DNA of 64,000 nt from a virus, in the IMG/VR virus record IMGVR_UViG_3300017987_000005, positions 1 to 64,000 of that record; one strand, 5' to 3'. The notes beneath the pieces were generated by a model. It saw only the letters and a program-made list of their open reading frames with translations, did no database searches and had not been told where the DNA came from. Positions 53,696 to 61,563 of the stretch are shown piece by piece (the stretch's first letter is position 1; each line of letters opens with the position of its first letter). A program made the translations under genes and the position numbers.

Positions 53696-53738
53696 GTCCT
53701 GTCTCCTGTAAAAAAGTTCTAATCAAACAACTATACAT

Positions 53739-53766
53739 ATTATAGCATATAAATATAATAAGTCAA
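53739..53766 (-). promoter_or_regulatory. promoter
   Basis: -35 TTGACT, 16-bp spacer, extended -10 TGCTATAAT. Drives genes 53042, 52653 and 52413. Confidence 0.8.
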
Positions 53767-53828
53767 GCGCTAAATAAAAGAACTTTCTACCGGGCGGCGC
53801 ACAGCCGTGGAACCTTGCAATTGATTGC

Positions 53829-53862
53829 AAATAAAAGAGCCGGCGGGGGTCACGCCGGCTCC
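53829..53862 (-). terminator. intrinsic terminator
   Basis: GC-rich hairpin GAGCCGGCG/CGCCGGCTC followed by TTTTATTT, just below the gene at 53900. Confidence 0.85.
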
Positions 53863-53899
53863 AGGTGGTTGTTTGATTGTTTTAAGACAAGACTGACCC

Positions 53900-54313
53900 C
53901 TAATCTGTTTCGTCACATCCGCAGAATCCTTTCTTGCGCAACTCTTCGCGCCGCACATCGCGCTCCTTGATGTTATTGACTACCACTTCGACTGCTTTCT
54001 CAGTTGACTCTTTGAGTTCTTTGAGAATATCAATCTTCCTGCCACACTGCGGGCAGTATTTGTGGATACGGAGGCGGTCGCCATAACTGCTATTAAATCC
54101 GTCTGCTTTCTCAACAAGCGTCAGTACTCTGCTGTGGTTTGAACGCTGCACCACCAGCATTCTCAAACTTCCTCCGAACACTCCGAGCATGGGGTGGAAA
54201 CCTCCACTGTGCTCCTCTTCGTACCACCCGAGTTCGCAATCACATTCAGGTTCTTTTTTCTGATTTCTTTTAGCAACCTTCTTTTTCTTAGCGCTACTCT
54301 TTTTCCTTACCAT
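53900..54313 (-). CDS. lysine-rich zinc-binding protein
   Basis: 137 aa. Basic N-terminus (MVRKKSSAKKKKVAKRNQKK), then CDCELGWYEEEHSG and CPQCGRKID, a zinc ribbon, helical end, and CGCDETD. A pattern of phage proteins of unknown role. GTG-rich start region; ATG 54313 with GGAG upstream. Confidence 0.57.
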   Translation of the reverse strand: MVRKKSSAKKKKVAKRNQKKEPECDCELGWYEEEHSGGFHPMLGVFGGSLRMLVVQRSNHSRVLTLVEKADGFNSSYGDRLRIHKYCPQCGRKIDILKELKESTEKAVEVVVNNIKERDVRREELRKKGFCGCDETD

Positions 54314-54569
54314 CACCACTCTCCTCAATCACAGTTCTTCGATTATCCCCGTGTTCGCCAACAATATCCCGCATCTCCTGCTCAATCTCCTTCACCTCGG
54401 TGAGCTTGACCTTCCTGAGCTGGCGCAACCCTTCGTACTTCTTGTTCACCCGCTTCTCAGGGTACTTGCAACGGTCGTACCGTTGGCAGGATGCGCAGTT
54501 ATGGGCAAAGCGCTTCGGTGACCAACAATTAGTCCCGAGTTCACTTGACTTGATTATCTGTGCCTTCAT
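54294..54569 (-). CDS. cysteine-containing helical protein
   Basis: 91 aa. CASCQRYDRCKYPE (Cys-rich) then a long helix (LRQLRKVKLTEVKEIEQEM). Overlaps its neighbour. Unknown. Confidence 0.55.
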   Translation of the reverse strand: MKAQIIKSSELGTNCWSPKRFAHNCASCQRYDRCKYPEKRVNKKYEGLRQLRKVKLTEVKEIEQEMRDIVGEHGDNRRTVIEESGDGKEKE

Positions 54570-54596
54570 AACTTTCTCCTAAAATATAGGGCGTTC

Positions 54597-54818
54597 TCAC
54601 CCCTCCTGGAGCATTCCTTCCTGCATAATACGAGTCTCACCACGGGGAATAATTCCGTGGACTTCAACGCTCACCACGTCGAATCCCGCTTCCGACAGAG
54701 ATTTCCTCACTGCCTCACGGAGTGCTTCAACGGCTTTAAGGTCAGAACGAACCATCCCGGTAATCTCCTCTCCGTTCTTCCCTTTAGCCGAGTACTCAAT
54801 CTTCCGTGCTCGTTTCAT
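54597..54818 (-). CDS. small protein, unknown function
   Basis: 73 aa. Strand-helix-strand (RKIEYSAKGKNGEEITG, AVEALREAVRKSLSEA, FDVVSVEVHG). Unknown. Confidence 0.55.
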   Translation of the reverse strand: MKRARKIEYSAKGKNGEEITGMVRSDLKAVEALREAVRKSLSEAGFDVVSVEVHGIIPRGETRIMQEGMLQEG

Positions 54819-54842
54819 GACTCACCCTCCTTAAACGATTGG

Positions 54843-55223
54843 TTATTCTTTTCCGAACGCGTCAGCCGCAGCAGATGCTCCCTTCGGAGGCTTATAATCA
54901 CTGATGACCACGCTCACTACTTCACTCTCCGTAGTGTACGAACCCTCCTGAAGGTTCTCCACTTCCTCACGTTTCTTCACCGCGAGTCTTTTAAGCGCTT
55001 CCCCCGCCACGCCTTTCCACGCGACATTGGTTCGCTTCGTGGTCTTGATAGCGAGGACCTTATCATCTACGATAACTTCCCCCGCTCCGACCACCAGGGT
55101 CTTCACATCGTCCTTGATTTTATCAAGGGCTTTTTTCGCGGCCTTCTCTGCTTCCTTGGCCTCGACATACTGCTTGACGAGTTCATATTCTTTCGACCCC
55201 GGCTCTACTCTCAATGACCCCAT
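54843..55223 (-). CDS. helical protein after a displaced W-F motif
   Basis: 126 aa, starting MGSLRVEPGSKEY with AAGGAG upstream. Coiled-coil first half, then strands (TTESEVVSVVISDYK). In the same frame upstream of the ATG are codons for YKPAWFNNS, starting about where the previous gene stops, so a tail has been cut off from its gene by a frameshift or the gene shifted. Function unknown. Confidence 0.57.
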   Translation of the reverse strand: MGSLRVEPGSKEYELVKQYVEAKEAEKAAKKALDKIKDDVKTLVVGAGEVIVDDKVLAIKTTKRTNVAWKGVAGEALKRLAVKKREEVENLQEGSYTTESEVVSVVISDYKPPKGASAAADAFGKE

Positions 55224-55269
55224 GTCCTTCTCCTTCAAAATACGGCAACTGTTGTTGAACCACGCAGGC

Positions 55270-55473
55270 TTATAACCCGAACTGTTTGAGGACTTCATCT
55301 TCCTTCGCCTCCTCTTCAAGCTCAACCTGCGACTTAGGGACATGCACCAACCCTTTGCGATGCATCTTCCATACAATATAAGCGAGTGCTTCGGCCTTGG
55401 TCAATACGGCATCTTTCGGCAAGTGATGTTCTTCCGCCTCGACCTCTGCTCTGATTTCTTCTTCAACTGTCAT
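55270..55473 (-). CDS. small acidic protein (tail lost by frameshift?)
   Basis: 67 aa. Helical, acidic (MTVEEEIRAEVEAEEHH). It ends QFGL. If read one frame off at its last codons it would continue SSGYKPAWFNNS, a W-F tail. Leader AGGAGACAAGGCATG below the promoter at 55515. Confidence 0.58.
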   Translation of the reverse strand: MTVEEEIRAEVEAEEHHLPKDAVLTKAEALAYIVWKMHRKGLVHVPKSQVELEEEAKEDEVLKQFGL

Positions 55474-55514
55474 GCCTTGTCTCCTTGAAAACTGTCTAAT
55501 CAAACAACACTATT

Positions 55515-55542
55515 ATTATATCATATAATAGGTATAAGTCAA
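55515..55542 (-). promoter_or_regulatory. promoter
   Basis: -35 TTGACT, 16-bp spacer, extended -10 TGATATAAT. Drives genes from 55270 to 53900. Confidence 0.8.
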
Positions 55543-55545
55543 GAA

Positions 55546-55803
55546 CTATTTTGAAGAAACTTTGGGCCAATAATGTTTCACTTTCGAACCCTTCTTTGGT
55601 CTAACATATCCAACCACCTCACACTTGGGGCATCTCATTCGTCCGCTACCGCCGGTACAGGATGTCATCTCATAATGATTATGTTGATGCTGGCACCGCT
55701 GGTACTGTAACAATTCGCAACTATCAGCCTTGGGGCAACGATATATCGGCTGCCCCGAGGCTATAGCTGATTCAAACCACGGCTTTTTCATTTCTTCGTC
55801 CAT
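55546..55803 (-). CDS. zinc-binding small protein
   Basis: 85 aa. C-x5-C, HxH and CPKCEVVG suggest two zinc sites. Last gene of its operon. Unknown. Confidence 0.55.
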   Translation of the reverse strand: MDEEMKKPWFESAIASGQPIYRCPKADSCELLQYQRCQHQHNHYEMTSCTGGSGRMRCPKCEVVGYVRPKKGSKVKHYWPKVSSK

Positions 55804-56084
55804 CCGAACCGCCCCTCATTGCGGAGCATCTCGCACGCACCCCGGTAAGAAAGGAGGTCTGTGTTCTGAAACATATGTGTCACGCACCCTGGAGACAGGT
55901 ACTCGTGTCCCTCATTCCCATACCGGAGGCATCCGTGAGCATTCCCGCTCACCTTGTCAGTATAAACATAGAGGTCATACTTCTCCTCATCGCCGGGACT
56001 CCTCACAACAACGAATGACCCAACATATTCCTCCGCCGCATGGTCACACTTGTTATCCCACACAGGACCATTTATCTTTATCAT
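55788..56084 (-). CDS. small protein, unknown function
   Basis: 98 aa. Strands in the first half (YVGSFVVVRSPGD, YDLYVYTDK) and a helical end. Overlaps both neighbours. Confidence 0.53.
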   Translation of the reverse strand: MIKINGPVWDNKCDHAAEEYVGSFVVVRSPGDEEKYDLYVYTDKVSGNAHGCLRYGNEGHEYLSPGCVTHMFQNTDLLSYRGACEMLRNEGRFGWTKK

Positions 56085-56401
56085 GCCCGGCTCCTCTCCA
56101 TTACTTCAGCAAGAGTATGGTCATAACCATAGTGTCTGTCACGTTCCATCGGCAGACCCATGATATTGATGCTCTCCAGTTCACGAAGGCTGAAGTACCC
56201 CAGCTCGGGGAAATCTCCCTCAACCCATCCGAAGAACAGCCAATCCCCGTCCTCCTGCTTGCTTCCCTCAGTGGCAAACCACGTCCAATGACTGAACGGA
56301 TGAAAGAACTTCACCACCACGTTAATGTCTTCCGGTTCTTTGTCCTCATTCGCATACAGCGCCGGCAGCTTCGATTCGATTTCTTTTGTCATAAGCTTCA
56401 T
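56081..56401 (-). CDS. DUF2958 protein
   Basis: 106 aa. LPALYANEDKEPEDINVVVKFF, then TWFATEG, DWLFFGWVEGDFPELGYFSL match the DUF2958 family, common on plasmids and phages, function unknown. Leader AGGAGACGAGGCATG. Confidence 0.8.
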   Translation of the reverse strand: MKLMTKEIESKLPALYANEDKEPEDINVVVKFFHPFSHWTWFATEGSKQEDGDWLFFGWVEGDFPELGYFSLRELESINIMGLPMERDRHYGYDHTLAEVMERSRA

Positions 56402-56676
56402 GCCTCGTCTCCTTCTTCCATACCAGTAACGATAAATGTTTCCCGACTCGGCGCCTCGCATACGGCATGGTACAAGTCTGCCGCGTGCTTCAGCCCTTCG
56501 GCTTCTTCAGCAATCTGTTTTGCTTCGAAGGCGACCGTGTGGGTATCCTGACTGTGCATCTTGTTGAGCCGCTTATTTATAGACGACATCTTTGATGCAA
56601 CAGCTCCGCCGAGGACAGTCCTCAACGTTTTGTAATCGACCTCAATCTTTTCCGCATCGAAATGTGATAACTTCAT
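56398..56676 (-). CDS. small helical protein
   Basis: 92 aa, helical (SSINKRLNKMHSQ, FEAKQIAEEAEGLKHAADLY). Overlaps its neighbour by four bases. Unknown. Confidence 0.53.
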   Translation of the reverse strand: MKLSHFDAEKIEVDYKTLRTVLGGAVASKMSSINKRLNKMHSQDTHTVAFEAKQIAEEAEGLKHAADLYHAVCEAPSRETFIVTGMEEGDEA

Positions 56677-56677
56677 C

Positions 56678-56917
56678 CTACCACTCCTCTCCGAACTTGA
56701 AGGCAGGACAGGCGTCATCACCCATCCCAACATTCTCACAGTCCTCAGCCCGACATGCTGAACAATGTGGGTCACACCCGCGTTTCAGCAGGAACTCCAC
56801 ATAACCGGGGCTCAGATATCCCAGCCAACGCTCGATGTCCTTCTTTTTCGGATGGTCCGCCGGATAGCTGACTCTCTGATGTTCCGCATCAACCCGCTCA
56901 ACTTTCAGTATCGTCAT
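56678..56917 (-). CDS. cysteine-rich small protein
   Basis: 79 aa. DPHCSACRAEDCENVG and DACPAF give a cysteine cluster; the first half is basic. The start overlaps the upstream stop. Unknown. Confidence 0.53.
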   Translation of the reverse strand: MTILKVERVDAEHQRVSYPADHPKKKDIERWLGYLSPGYVEFLLKRGCDPHCSACRAEDCENVGMGDDACPAFKFGEEW

Positions 56918-56918
56918 A

Positions 56919-57161
56919 TCATCCCCTTTGACCATAAAGGCTCATAACGAACTCGTGCACCTCGCGATGCAATCTCTGTCCCACCGTCAGACTTTCATCA
57001 GACGTCATTGCGCGCCGCAACTTCTCCGTGATTTCGGGATAGTTTATGACGCGACCTCCGGGATAGCAGTCCATGCGGACACACTTAATCTCGACCGCTA
57101 CGTCCTCCCCGTCAACATTGAACGTATGCGAAAACTTGAACTCTGCCTTGTCTGTCATGTC
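56919..57161 (-). CDS. small protein behind the common leader
   Basis: 80 aa. Strands (FKFSHTFNVDGEDVAVEIKC) and a helical end. Leader AGGAGACAGGACATG below the promoter at 57204. Unknown. Confidence 0.57.
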   Translation of the reverse strand, partial: DMTDKAEFKFSHTFNVDGEDVAVEIKCVRMDCYPGGRVINYPEITEKLRRAMTSDESLTVGQRLHREVHEFVMSLYGQRG

Positions 57162-57203
57162 CTGTCTCCTTGTCAAAAGTAAATAACTTTCTTTTCTATA
57201 AGT

Positions 57204-57232
57204 ATTATATCATATAAATATAATAATTGCAA
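57204..57232 (-). promoter_or_regulatory. promoter
   Basis: -35 TTGCAA, 17-bp spacer, extended -10 TGATATAAT. Drives genes from 56919 to 55546. Confidence 0.78.
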
Positions 57233-57235
57233 GCA

Positions 57236-57446
57236 AAAAATAAAAATTTCGTGCCCGACTTTCGACCGCAGCATTAGAGCAAAATCCCTACCTACCTCAT
57301 TGGCTCAACTCACCACCACCGACACCTAACGCGTACGTAAATACACAACGCCGCCGCCTACACCTAACGTACGCGCAAATACACAAGACCAAAAAAAGGG
57401 CGGAATTGCAATCACGTGCAACTCCGCCCGAAGCAGGAGACAAAAC
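57236..57446. other. intergenic region with two motif copies and a terminator
   Basis: AATACACA motif copies at 57340 and 57378 (38 bases apart). A terminator hairpin on the minus strand at 57391-57429 (GGGCGGAGTTG/CAATTCCGCCC then T7) ends the transcript of gene 57450. Next to it GTTTTGTCTCCTGC is nearly complementary to the common leader. Confidence 0.6.
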
Positions 57447-57449
57447 TGC

Positions 57450-58109
57450 TTATTCTTCGACGAGTTCTTTCACCTCGATAGGTATATAAACTATCTTCAC
57501 TGCGATGACTTCGCCCGCAGCATTTCTTGACACAAAGGCATCGTAACTTCCATCCCCGACACCTGAGCTGCTCACGACTCCATACGGGATAAGACCCCAA
57601 CTGTAGAACGACAGGGTGCGGTCACAACACAGGTTGTACCACTCCCCTCCTTCCTCCCCGTCACCCCTTCCGATATCAGTCTTGGTCAGACGAGGCGCTT
57701 CTTCCGCTACCTTATCGTCACGGAAGTGTTTCATGTCGAATATCCCGCACTGACCGCTATCCACTCCGATGTCAGCAGGTAAACGTTCCCACTCGGCCTG
57801 GGGCAACTCGCCCATATCGCGTTCGAAACTGTCCCGACAGAAATCTTCGTGGTGAGCATGAAGCTCAACGACACGATGGCCCCATCCATCAATGTTCACA
57901 ACTTGTGCTCCAGGGAACCACTGTCCGTTCTTGGCTTCGACACTCCCTTGGCACCACGTCCCTTTCGTGTAGCAGGGGTCTGAAATCATCAGTTCCCCCG
58001 ACACCACTTCGAACTGGCATTTGTCATACGAAAAATCCATCCCGACCACTCCTTCACAAAAGATAAAAAACGAAAACAGTACAACCATCATAATAACAAT
58101 CTTCTTCAC
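57450..58109 (-). CDS. exported or cytosolic protein, DUF4241-like start
   Basis: 219 aa from GTG 58109, which adds a signal-peptide-like MKKIVIMMVVLFSFFIFCEG, or about 196 aa from ATG 58041, which has its own AAGGAG eight bases upstream. Both starts sit behind near-identical 30-base sequences (TTTTGTGAAGGAG), so one may be a duplicate. The mature part SGELMISDPCYTKGTWC matches proteins with a D-P-C-Y motif. Two starts could give exported and cytosolic forms. Function unknown. Confidence 0.6.
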   Translation of the reverse strand: MKKIVIMMVVLFSFFIFCEGVVGMDFSYDKCQFEVVSGELMISDPCYTKGTWCQGSVEAKNGQWFPGAQVVNIDGWGHRVVELHAHHEDFCRDSFERDMGELPQAEWERLPADIGVDSGQCGIFDMKHFRDDKVAEEAPRLTKTDIGRGDGEEGGEWYNLCCDRTLSFYSWGLIPYGVVSSSGVGDGSYDAFVSRNAAGEVIAVKIVYIPIEVKELVEE

Positions 58110-58143
58110 GGCCCACTCTCCTTCACAAAAGAATAAAAAAACA

Positions 58144-58524
58144 TTACCGTTCCTCGCTCGGTATTGACTCTGTAATAACAGCCCGCATGGTCCAATCAAG
58201 TTCCACGCCATTGTGGATAAGTTTGAGGTCATAGTAATCCTCACGCATATCCGCCATACACATTTCTGAAGCATAGTCAGTGAGTTCTGAAAGTGCTTGT
58301 TCTTTTGAATCGCACTCCACCACGCTCAGCTCCCCGTCTACATAACTGTGGACTTGCCACTCCGCGTCATGCGACTCCTTCTCCAGCTCGGCCTTGAGGT
58401 CGTTGTACTCCCCTGACAACTTGCTGGCCTCACGGGACAGTTCGTCCACTTCCCGTGCAATCTGTTCGCGCCGACGCTTATTAGCGTCCATGCACCCTTC
58501 AATTCTTTCTGATTTATCACTCAT
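58144..58524 (-). CDS. coiled-coil protein
   Basis: 126 aa. Coiled coil over residues 10-55 (REQIAREVDELSREASKLSGEY), then a small alpha/beta end. Unknown. Confidence 0.57.
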   Translation of the reverse strand: MSDKSERIEGCMDANKRRREQIAREVDELSREASKLSGEYNDLKAELEKESHDAEWQVHSYVDGELSVVECDSKEQALSELTDYASEMCMADMREDYYDLKLIHNGVELDWTMRAVITESIPSEER

Positions 58525-58832
58525 GACGACGCCCATCCGAAAAAGAGATATTTAGCATTACCATCCTTGTCGGGCGGTTCCAACTGAACTGCTCCGGCAG
58601 GCCCCCACTTATCATCAATCCGTGGGTCACAATCTTCAAGCAACTGATTGGCAAACCGTTCAGGTTTCTCCCCCTCCGGCACCTCGATGGAAACAAAGCA
58701 GTCTTTTTCTGCAATAGTTCCCGTGTACCCGGCATGTCCGTAGTCATACTGCGCTTGCTCAACCGCAGCATTAAAGGCTTTCTGCACTGACTGACCTGAA
58801 GCAGTGCACATAAATTCGCAAGCACCCATCAT
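58521..58832 (-). CDS. small protein behind a shortened leader
   Basis: 103 aa. Leader AGGAGACAATG, a shortened form of the common one. Mixed fold with several cysteines; ends ...KYLFFGWASS. Unknown. Confidence 0.56.
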   Translation of the reverse strand: MMGACEFMCTASGQSVQKAFNAAVEQAQYDYGHAGYTGTIAEKDCFVSIEVPEGEKPERFANQLLEDCDPRIDDKWGPAGAVQLEPPDKDGNAKYLFFGWASS

Positions 58833-58839
58833 TGTCTCC

Positions 58840-59142
58840 TTAAATAAGTCCTTCGTCCCGCGCCGCGTGGTATCTGCGGTCGCCCTCATCCCAATAAGCA
58901 TCCCGAGCTTCTTCAGCAGCCCGCTCCATCACGGCTTCCTCAATATCACAGAGTTCTGCATCGGTCAGTTCCCGACCAAGCAGTTCTTCAATATGTTCGG
59001 TATTGAGAATTTCAACTTCCGGGCCGCTGCCGGGGTATGCTCTGTCCGGTGGGTTCATTATCATCGGCTCACCCGGCGTAATGTTGTAGTCAACTTCAAA
59101 ATCGACTTCTTCGCCTTTGGTATTCTCAAGTGTCCAGTCCAT
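58840..59142 (-). CDS. acidic helical protein behind the common leader
   Basis: 100 aa, acidic, helix-rich (LLGRELTDAELCDIEEAVMER). Leader AGGAGACAAGACTATG below the promoter at 59188. Unknown. Confidence 0.57.
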   Translation of the reverse strand: MDWTLENTKGEEVDFEVDYNITPGEPMIMNPPDRAYPGSGPEVEILNTEHIEELLGRELTDAELCDIEEAVMERAAEEARDAYWDEGDRRYHAARDEGLI

Positions 59143-59187
59143 AGTCTTGTCTCCTATTGAAAAAATGTCTTGTCAAACAATATGTAT

Positions 59188-59215
59188 ATTATATCATATA
59201 AACATCATAAGTCAA
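59188..59215 (-). promoter_or_regulatory. promoter
   Basis: -35 TTGACT, 16-bp spacer, extended -10 TGATATAAT. Drives genes from 58840 to 57450. Confidence 0.8.
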
Positions 59216-59235
59216 GAACTATTTTCAAGTAAGTT

Positions 59236-59427
59236 TCAACCATCGACATCTTCAACGAAACGTTCGTTGACCAGCTCCCCATCCTCGTAATCGAACTCGT
59301 AGATGGCTCCGCCACCATAGTCCTTCGCCTCCTCACGGAGTTCGTTAATGTCGTCGTCCATTGACAACACCGTAGCATCGAAGCTCCCTGTCCCGCCTTT
59401 AGCTCTCGAATCAAAAAGTACAAACAT
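59236..59427 (-). CDS. small acidic protein
   Basis: 63 aa, alternating glycine and acidic residues (RAKGGTGSFDATVLSMDDD). Near AGGAGGTAAGCC. An alternative frame in the same stretch is less likely. Unknown. Confidence 0.5.
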   Translation of the reverse strand: MFVLFDSRAKGGTGSFDATVLSMDDDINELREEAKDYGGGAIYEFDYEDGELVNERFVEDVDG

Positions 59428-59473
59428 GGCTTACCTCCTATCTAGCCTACCCGTAATACCACTCCGGCACGCA

Positions 59474-59481
59474 AATACACA
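59474..59481. repeat. single AATACACA motif copy
   Basis: GCACGCAAATACACAAGG between genes 59485 and 59427, the highest-coordinate copy seen of the motif. Confidence 0.5.
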
Positions 59482-59484
59482 AGG

Positions 59485-59739
59485 TCACTGCTGAATCACC
59501 ACTGCTGAAGGCAGTCCGTGTACGAACGTGACTGCGTGTGGCGGCGGACCAAGTCTCTCAACCGCAGCTTTCATCAAAAACTCAATTACCTCAATGTTCT
59601 CAAACACTGAGTGTCCGCATTTATTGCAGACCAGTGCTGTGATAACTGGGACAGGAGTAATGATTGGTTTCATCTCCGCCCCGCATTTGCATTTGATTAT
59701 CGGCTTCGCCGTTCCATCTACGTTTATTATAAGACTCAT
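59485..59739 (-). CDS. small zinc-ribbon protein
   Basis: 84 aa. CKCGAEMK then CNKCGHS, a zinc ribbon, plus a hydrophobic end. Start ATGA overlap with the upstream gene. Unknown. Confidence 0.55.
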   Translation of the reverse strand: MSLIINVDGTAKPIIKCKCGAEMKPIITPVPVITALVCNKCGHSVFENIEVIEFLMKAAVERLGPPPHAVTFVHGLPSAVVIQQ

Positions 59740-60269
59740 CGCCGTGCTCCTTCAGGATTAGTTATCTGTGCTACAACATCCATCACCGTCTCCAGTTCAG
59801 GATTCCGCCACGCGCTCACGACATAAATATACGGCTTATTGTAATGATAACCGAATGAATCAATGTGTTTCTGAGCAGCCTCCTCGGTGAGAAATATCTC
59901 TCCAGGCACCGGCACCCTGACTTCCTCCCATCCGAACTGGGTTAATCCCAAGTCACCGGCAATCTCACCTGGGTCATCGCCGTCAATGGCGTCATACTGC
60001 TCCGAAGTGATGTCGCAGTTATCCATGACCTCTTCCTTGTTCTTGAACCACTCAACAAGTTCGTCTGACGAGTGGGCGACCTCGAAGAAATCATAAGTGT
60101 TGGCAAAGTAAGCTACCTCCTGCGAATCATCAATGTCGCACCGACGCTCCTCAATCTGATAGACGTGGTACAGCGGCAACCGAGTGGCTCGATTGTCCTG
60201 CGTCTCCATCAGCTCCGCCATGTGTTTTAGGCGGTCATATTGTTCATCAGTGACTTCTATAGTTTTCAT
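59736..60269 (-). CDS. acidic protein, unknown function
   Basis: 177 aa, acidic, helical start (TDEQYDRLKHMAELMETQ) and a beta-rich end (YIYVVSAWRNPELETVMD). Overlaps the upstream gene. Unknown. Confidence 0.55.
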   Translation of the reverse strand: MKTIEVTDEQYDRLKHMAELMETQDNRATRLPLYHVYQIEERRCDIDDSQEVAYFANTYDFFEVAHSSDELVEWFKNKEEVMDNCDITSEQYDAIDGDDPGEIAGDLGLTQFGWEEVRVPVPGEIFLTEEAAQKHIDSFGYHYNKPYIYVVSAWRNPELETVMDVVAQITNPEGARR

Positions 60270-60583
60270 CAGCTCACCCTTTCTTCCGAAGTAATCTGAA
60301 TGTCACGAAAGCACGCCTCACAGATAATATCATCGTGCATCAAATCTTCATGCTTGATGTCACCGCACATCTCACAGGCGTGAAATTCTTTGGATTCATC
60401 CCGGCAGCCGTCGCAGATGTTAATGCATCCGCCAAGGTCGTTGACTTCAACGAGTTTAATCTGTCCTTCCGGGACCCACTCTCCGCAACATTCGCATTGA
60501 AGTTCCCCGTCAAAAAGGTGCCGGTCAGTTTCTTCCGCTTCTTTGGCATCCGCCATAACGTGTTCTCTGTAAACGTCTGTCAT
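60269..60583 (-). CDS. zinc-rich protein behind the common leader
   Basis: 104 aa. Three zinc-type pairs (CECCGEWV, CDGC, CEMCGD...CEAC). Leader AGGAGACAGGACAATG below the promoter at 60615. Unknown. Confidence 0.58.
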   Translation of the reverse strand: MTDVYREHVMADAKEAEETDRHLFDGELQCECCGEWVPEGQIKLVEVNDLGGCINICDGCRDESKEFHACEMCGDIKHEDLMHDDIICEACFRDIQITSEERVS

Positions 60584-60614
60584 TGTCCTGTCTCCTTAAT
60601 TAAAGTGTACTTCT

Positions 60615-60642
60615 ATTATATCATATAATTGTTATAAGTCAA
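60615..60642 (-). promoter_or_regulatory. promoter
   Basis: -35 TTGACT, 16-bp spacer, extended -10 TGATATAAT, preceded by AAGTTTTTTAATTT. Drives genes from 60269 to 59236. Confidence 0.8.
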
Positions 60643-60685
60643 GGGTTAAATTAAAAAACTTCCTACCTCCTTGACTGACGCGGCC

Positions 60686-61024
60686 TCAGCCCTGGTTCGT
60701 AGGGAACATTGAGTGCTGCCGGGCTTCACTCCAATCAAGTTCGAGCCATTCTTTCACTTTCTCCGGGCTGCCCCAGCATGATGAGGGTACCTCATTATAG
60801 ATATACTGGCATATCTCCTTCAGCGCCGCATAGCTCTTATGGTCAGCAGCTCCCACCGCAACCATCAGGTTGTTCTCCAGACACTTCTGGAGGAACCCTC
60901 CCGTGGGGCGTCCTTCATCCGCGTAAACCCGCAGCGAGTGCTCAAGGTTCTCGGGGATAGTCGGATAACGGCGTTCGCCGTCCTTGTCGTAAATAATGTA
61001 AGGTTTTTTGTCGTTGTCGTTCAT
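60686..61024 (-). CDS. small protein behind the common leader
   Basis: 112 aa. Short strands (KPYIIYDKDGERRYPT) then helices. Leader AGGAGGCAGGATTATG. Overlaps the PolX gene. Unknown. Confidence 0.56.
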   Translation of the reverse strand: MNDNDKKPYIIYDKDGERRYPTIPENLEHSLRVYADEGRPTGGFLQKCLENNLMVAVGAADHKSYAALKEICQYIYNEVPSSCWGSPEKVKEWLELDWSEARQHSMFPTNQG

Positions 61025-61563
61025 AATCCTGCCTCCTGAAAATCTTTCCGTGCTTTGTTTACCTCTCCGAATCCGTTACGCATTTCGGGTGGAATAAACT
61101 CCACGCCGAGCGCATTAAATATTCCTTCTTCATCCTGGGTGCCGGGAATCCTTTCCCCTGACTCCCTATCCCACAACCCCTTCTCATTAAGTTTCATCCC
61201 TTTGTCCTTCGCCACGCTGCGCATTGCTCGGTTAAATTCCCCACTTCCCGTGCTCGCCATCATTGCGGCTCCGAAGGCTTCTTTGGTAAAGAACATCAGG
61301 TCCACCTGAACTCCATCAATCTCACCGGTCCTCTTGGGGTTCCCATTCTTGTGCTCACCGAACTTCTCAACAAGTCTGTCGTGATATGCGTCCCACGTAC
61401 CCGGCACGATGATGTCCACATCCCCCGAATCAGGCTTACCGCGTCGATAGCTTCCGCATACAATGATTGGGGCATCCAACCACTCTACAACAATATCCCG
61501 TATGCGTTCTATCTCTTTACGAGTAACGCGTCCACCCTTTCCGGCAATCTTTCCGCCCATCAT
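61021..61563 (-). CDS. DNA polymerase X-like nucleotidyltransferase
   Basis: 180 aa. Polymerase-beta superfamily: GSYRRG (37-42), the metal pair DVD (48-50) and a third Asp in VQVDLMFF (about 88), then a thumb-like end (GEFNRAMRSVAKDKG, GIFNALGVEFIPPEMR) as in PolX of bacteria and viruses. No N-terminal 8-kDa domain. Would fill gaps in DNA repair. It stands apart from the PolA module, in the accessory region. Confidence 0.85.
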   Translation of the reverse strand: MMGGKIAGKGGRVTRKEIERIRDIVVEWLDAPIIVCGSYRRGKPDSGDVDIIVPGTWDAYHDRLVEKFGEHKNGNPKRTGEIDGVQVDLMFFTKEAFGAAMMASTGSGEFNRAMRSVAKDKGMKLNEKGLWDRESGERIPGTQDEEGIFNALGVEFIPPEMRNGFGEVNKARKDFQEAGL

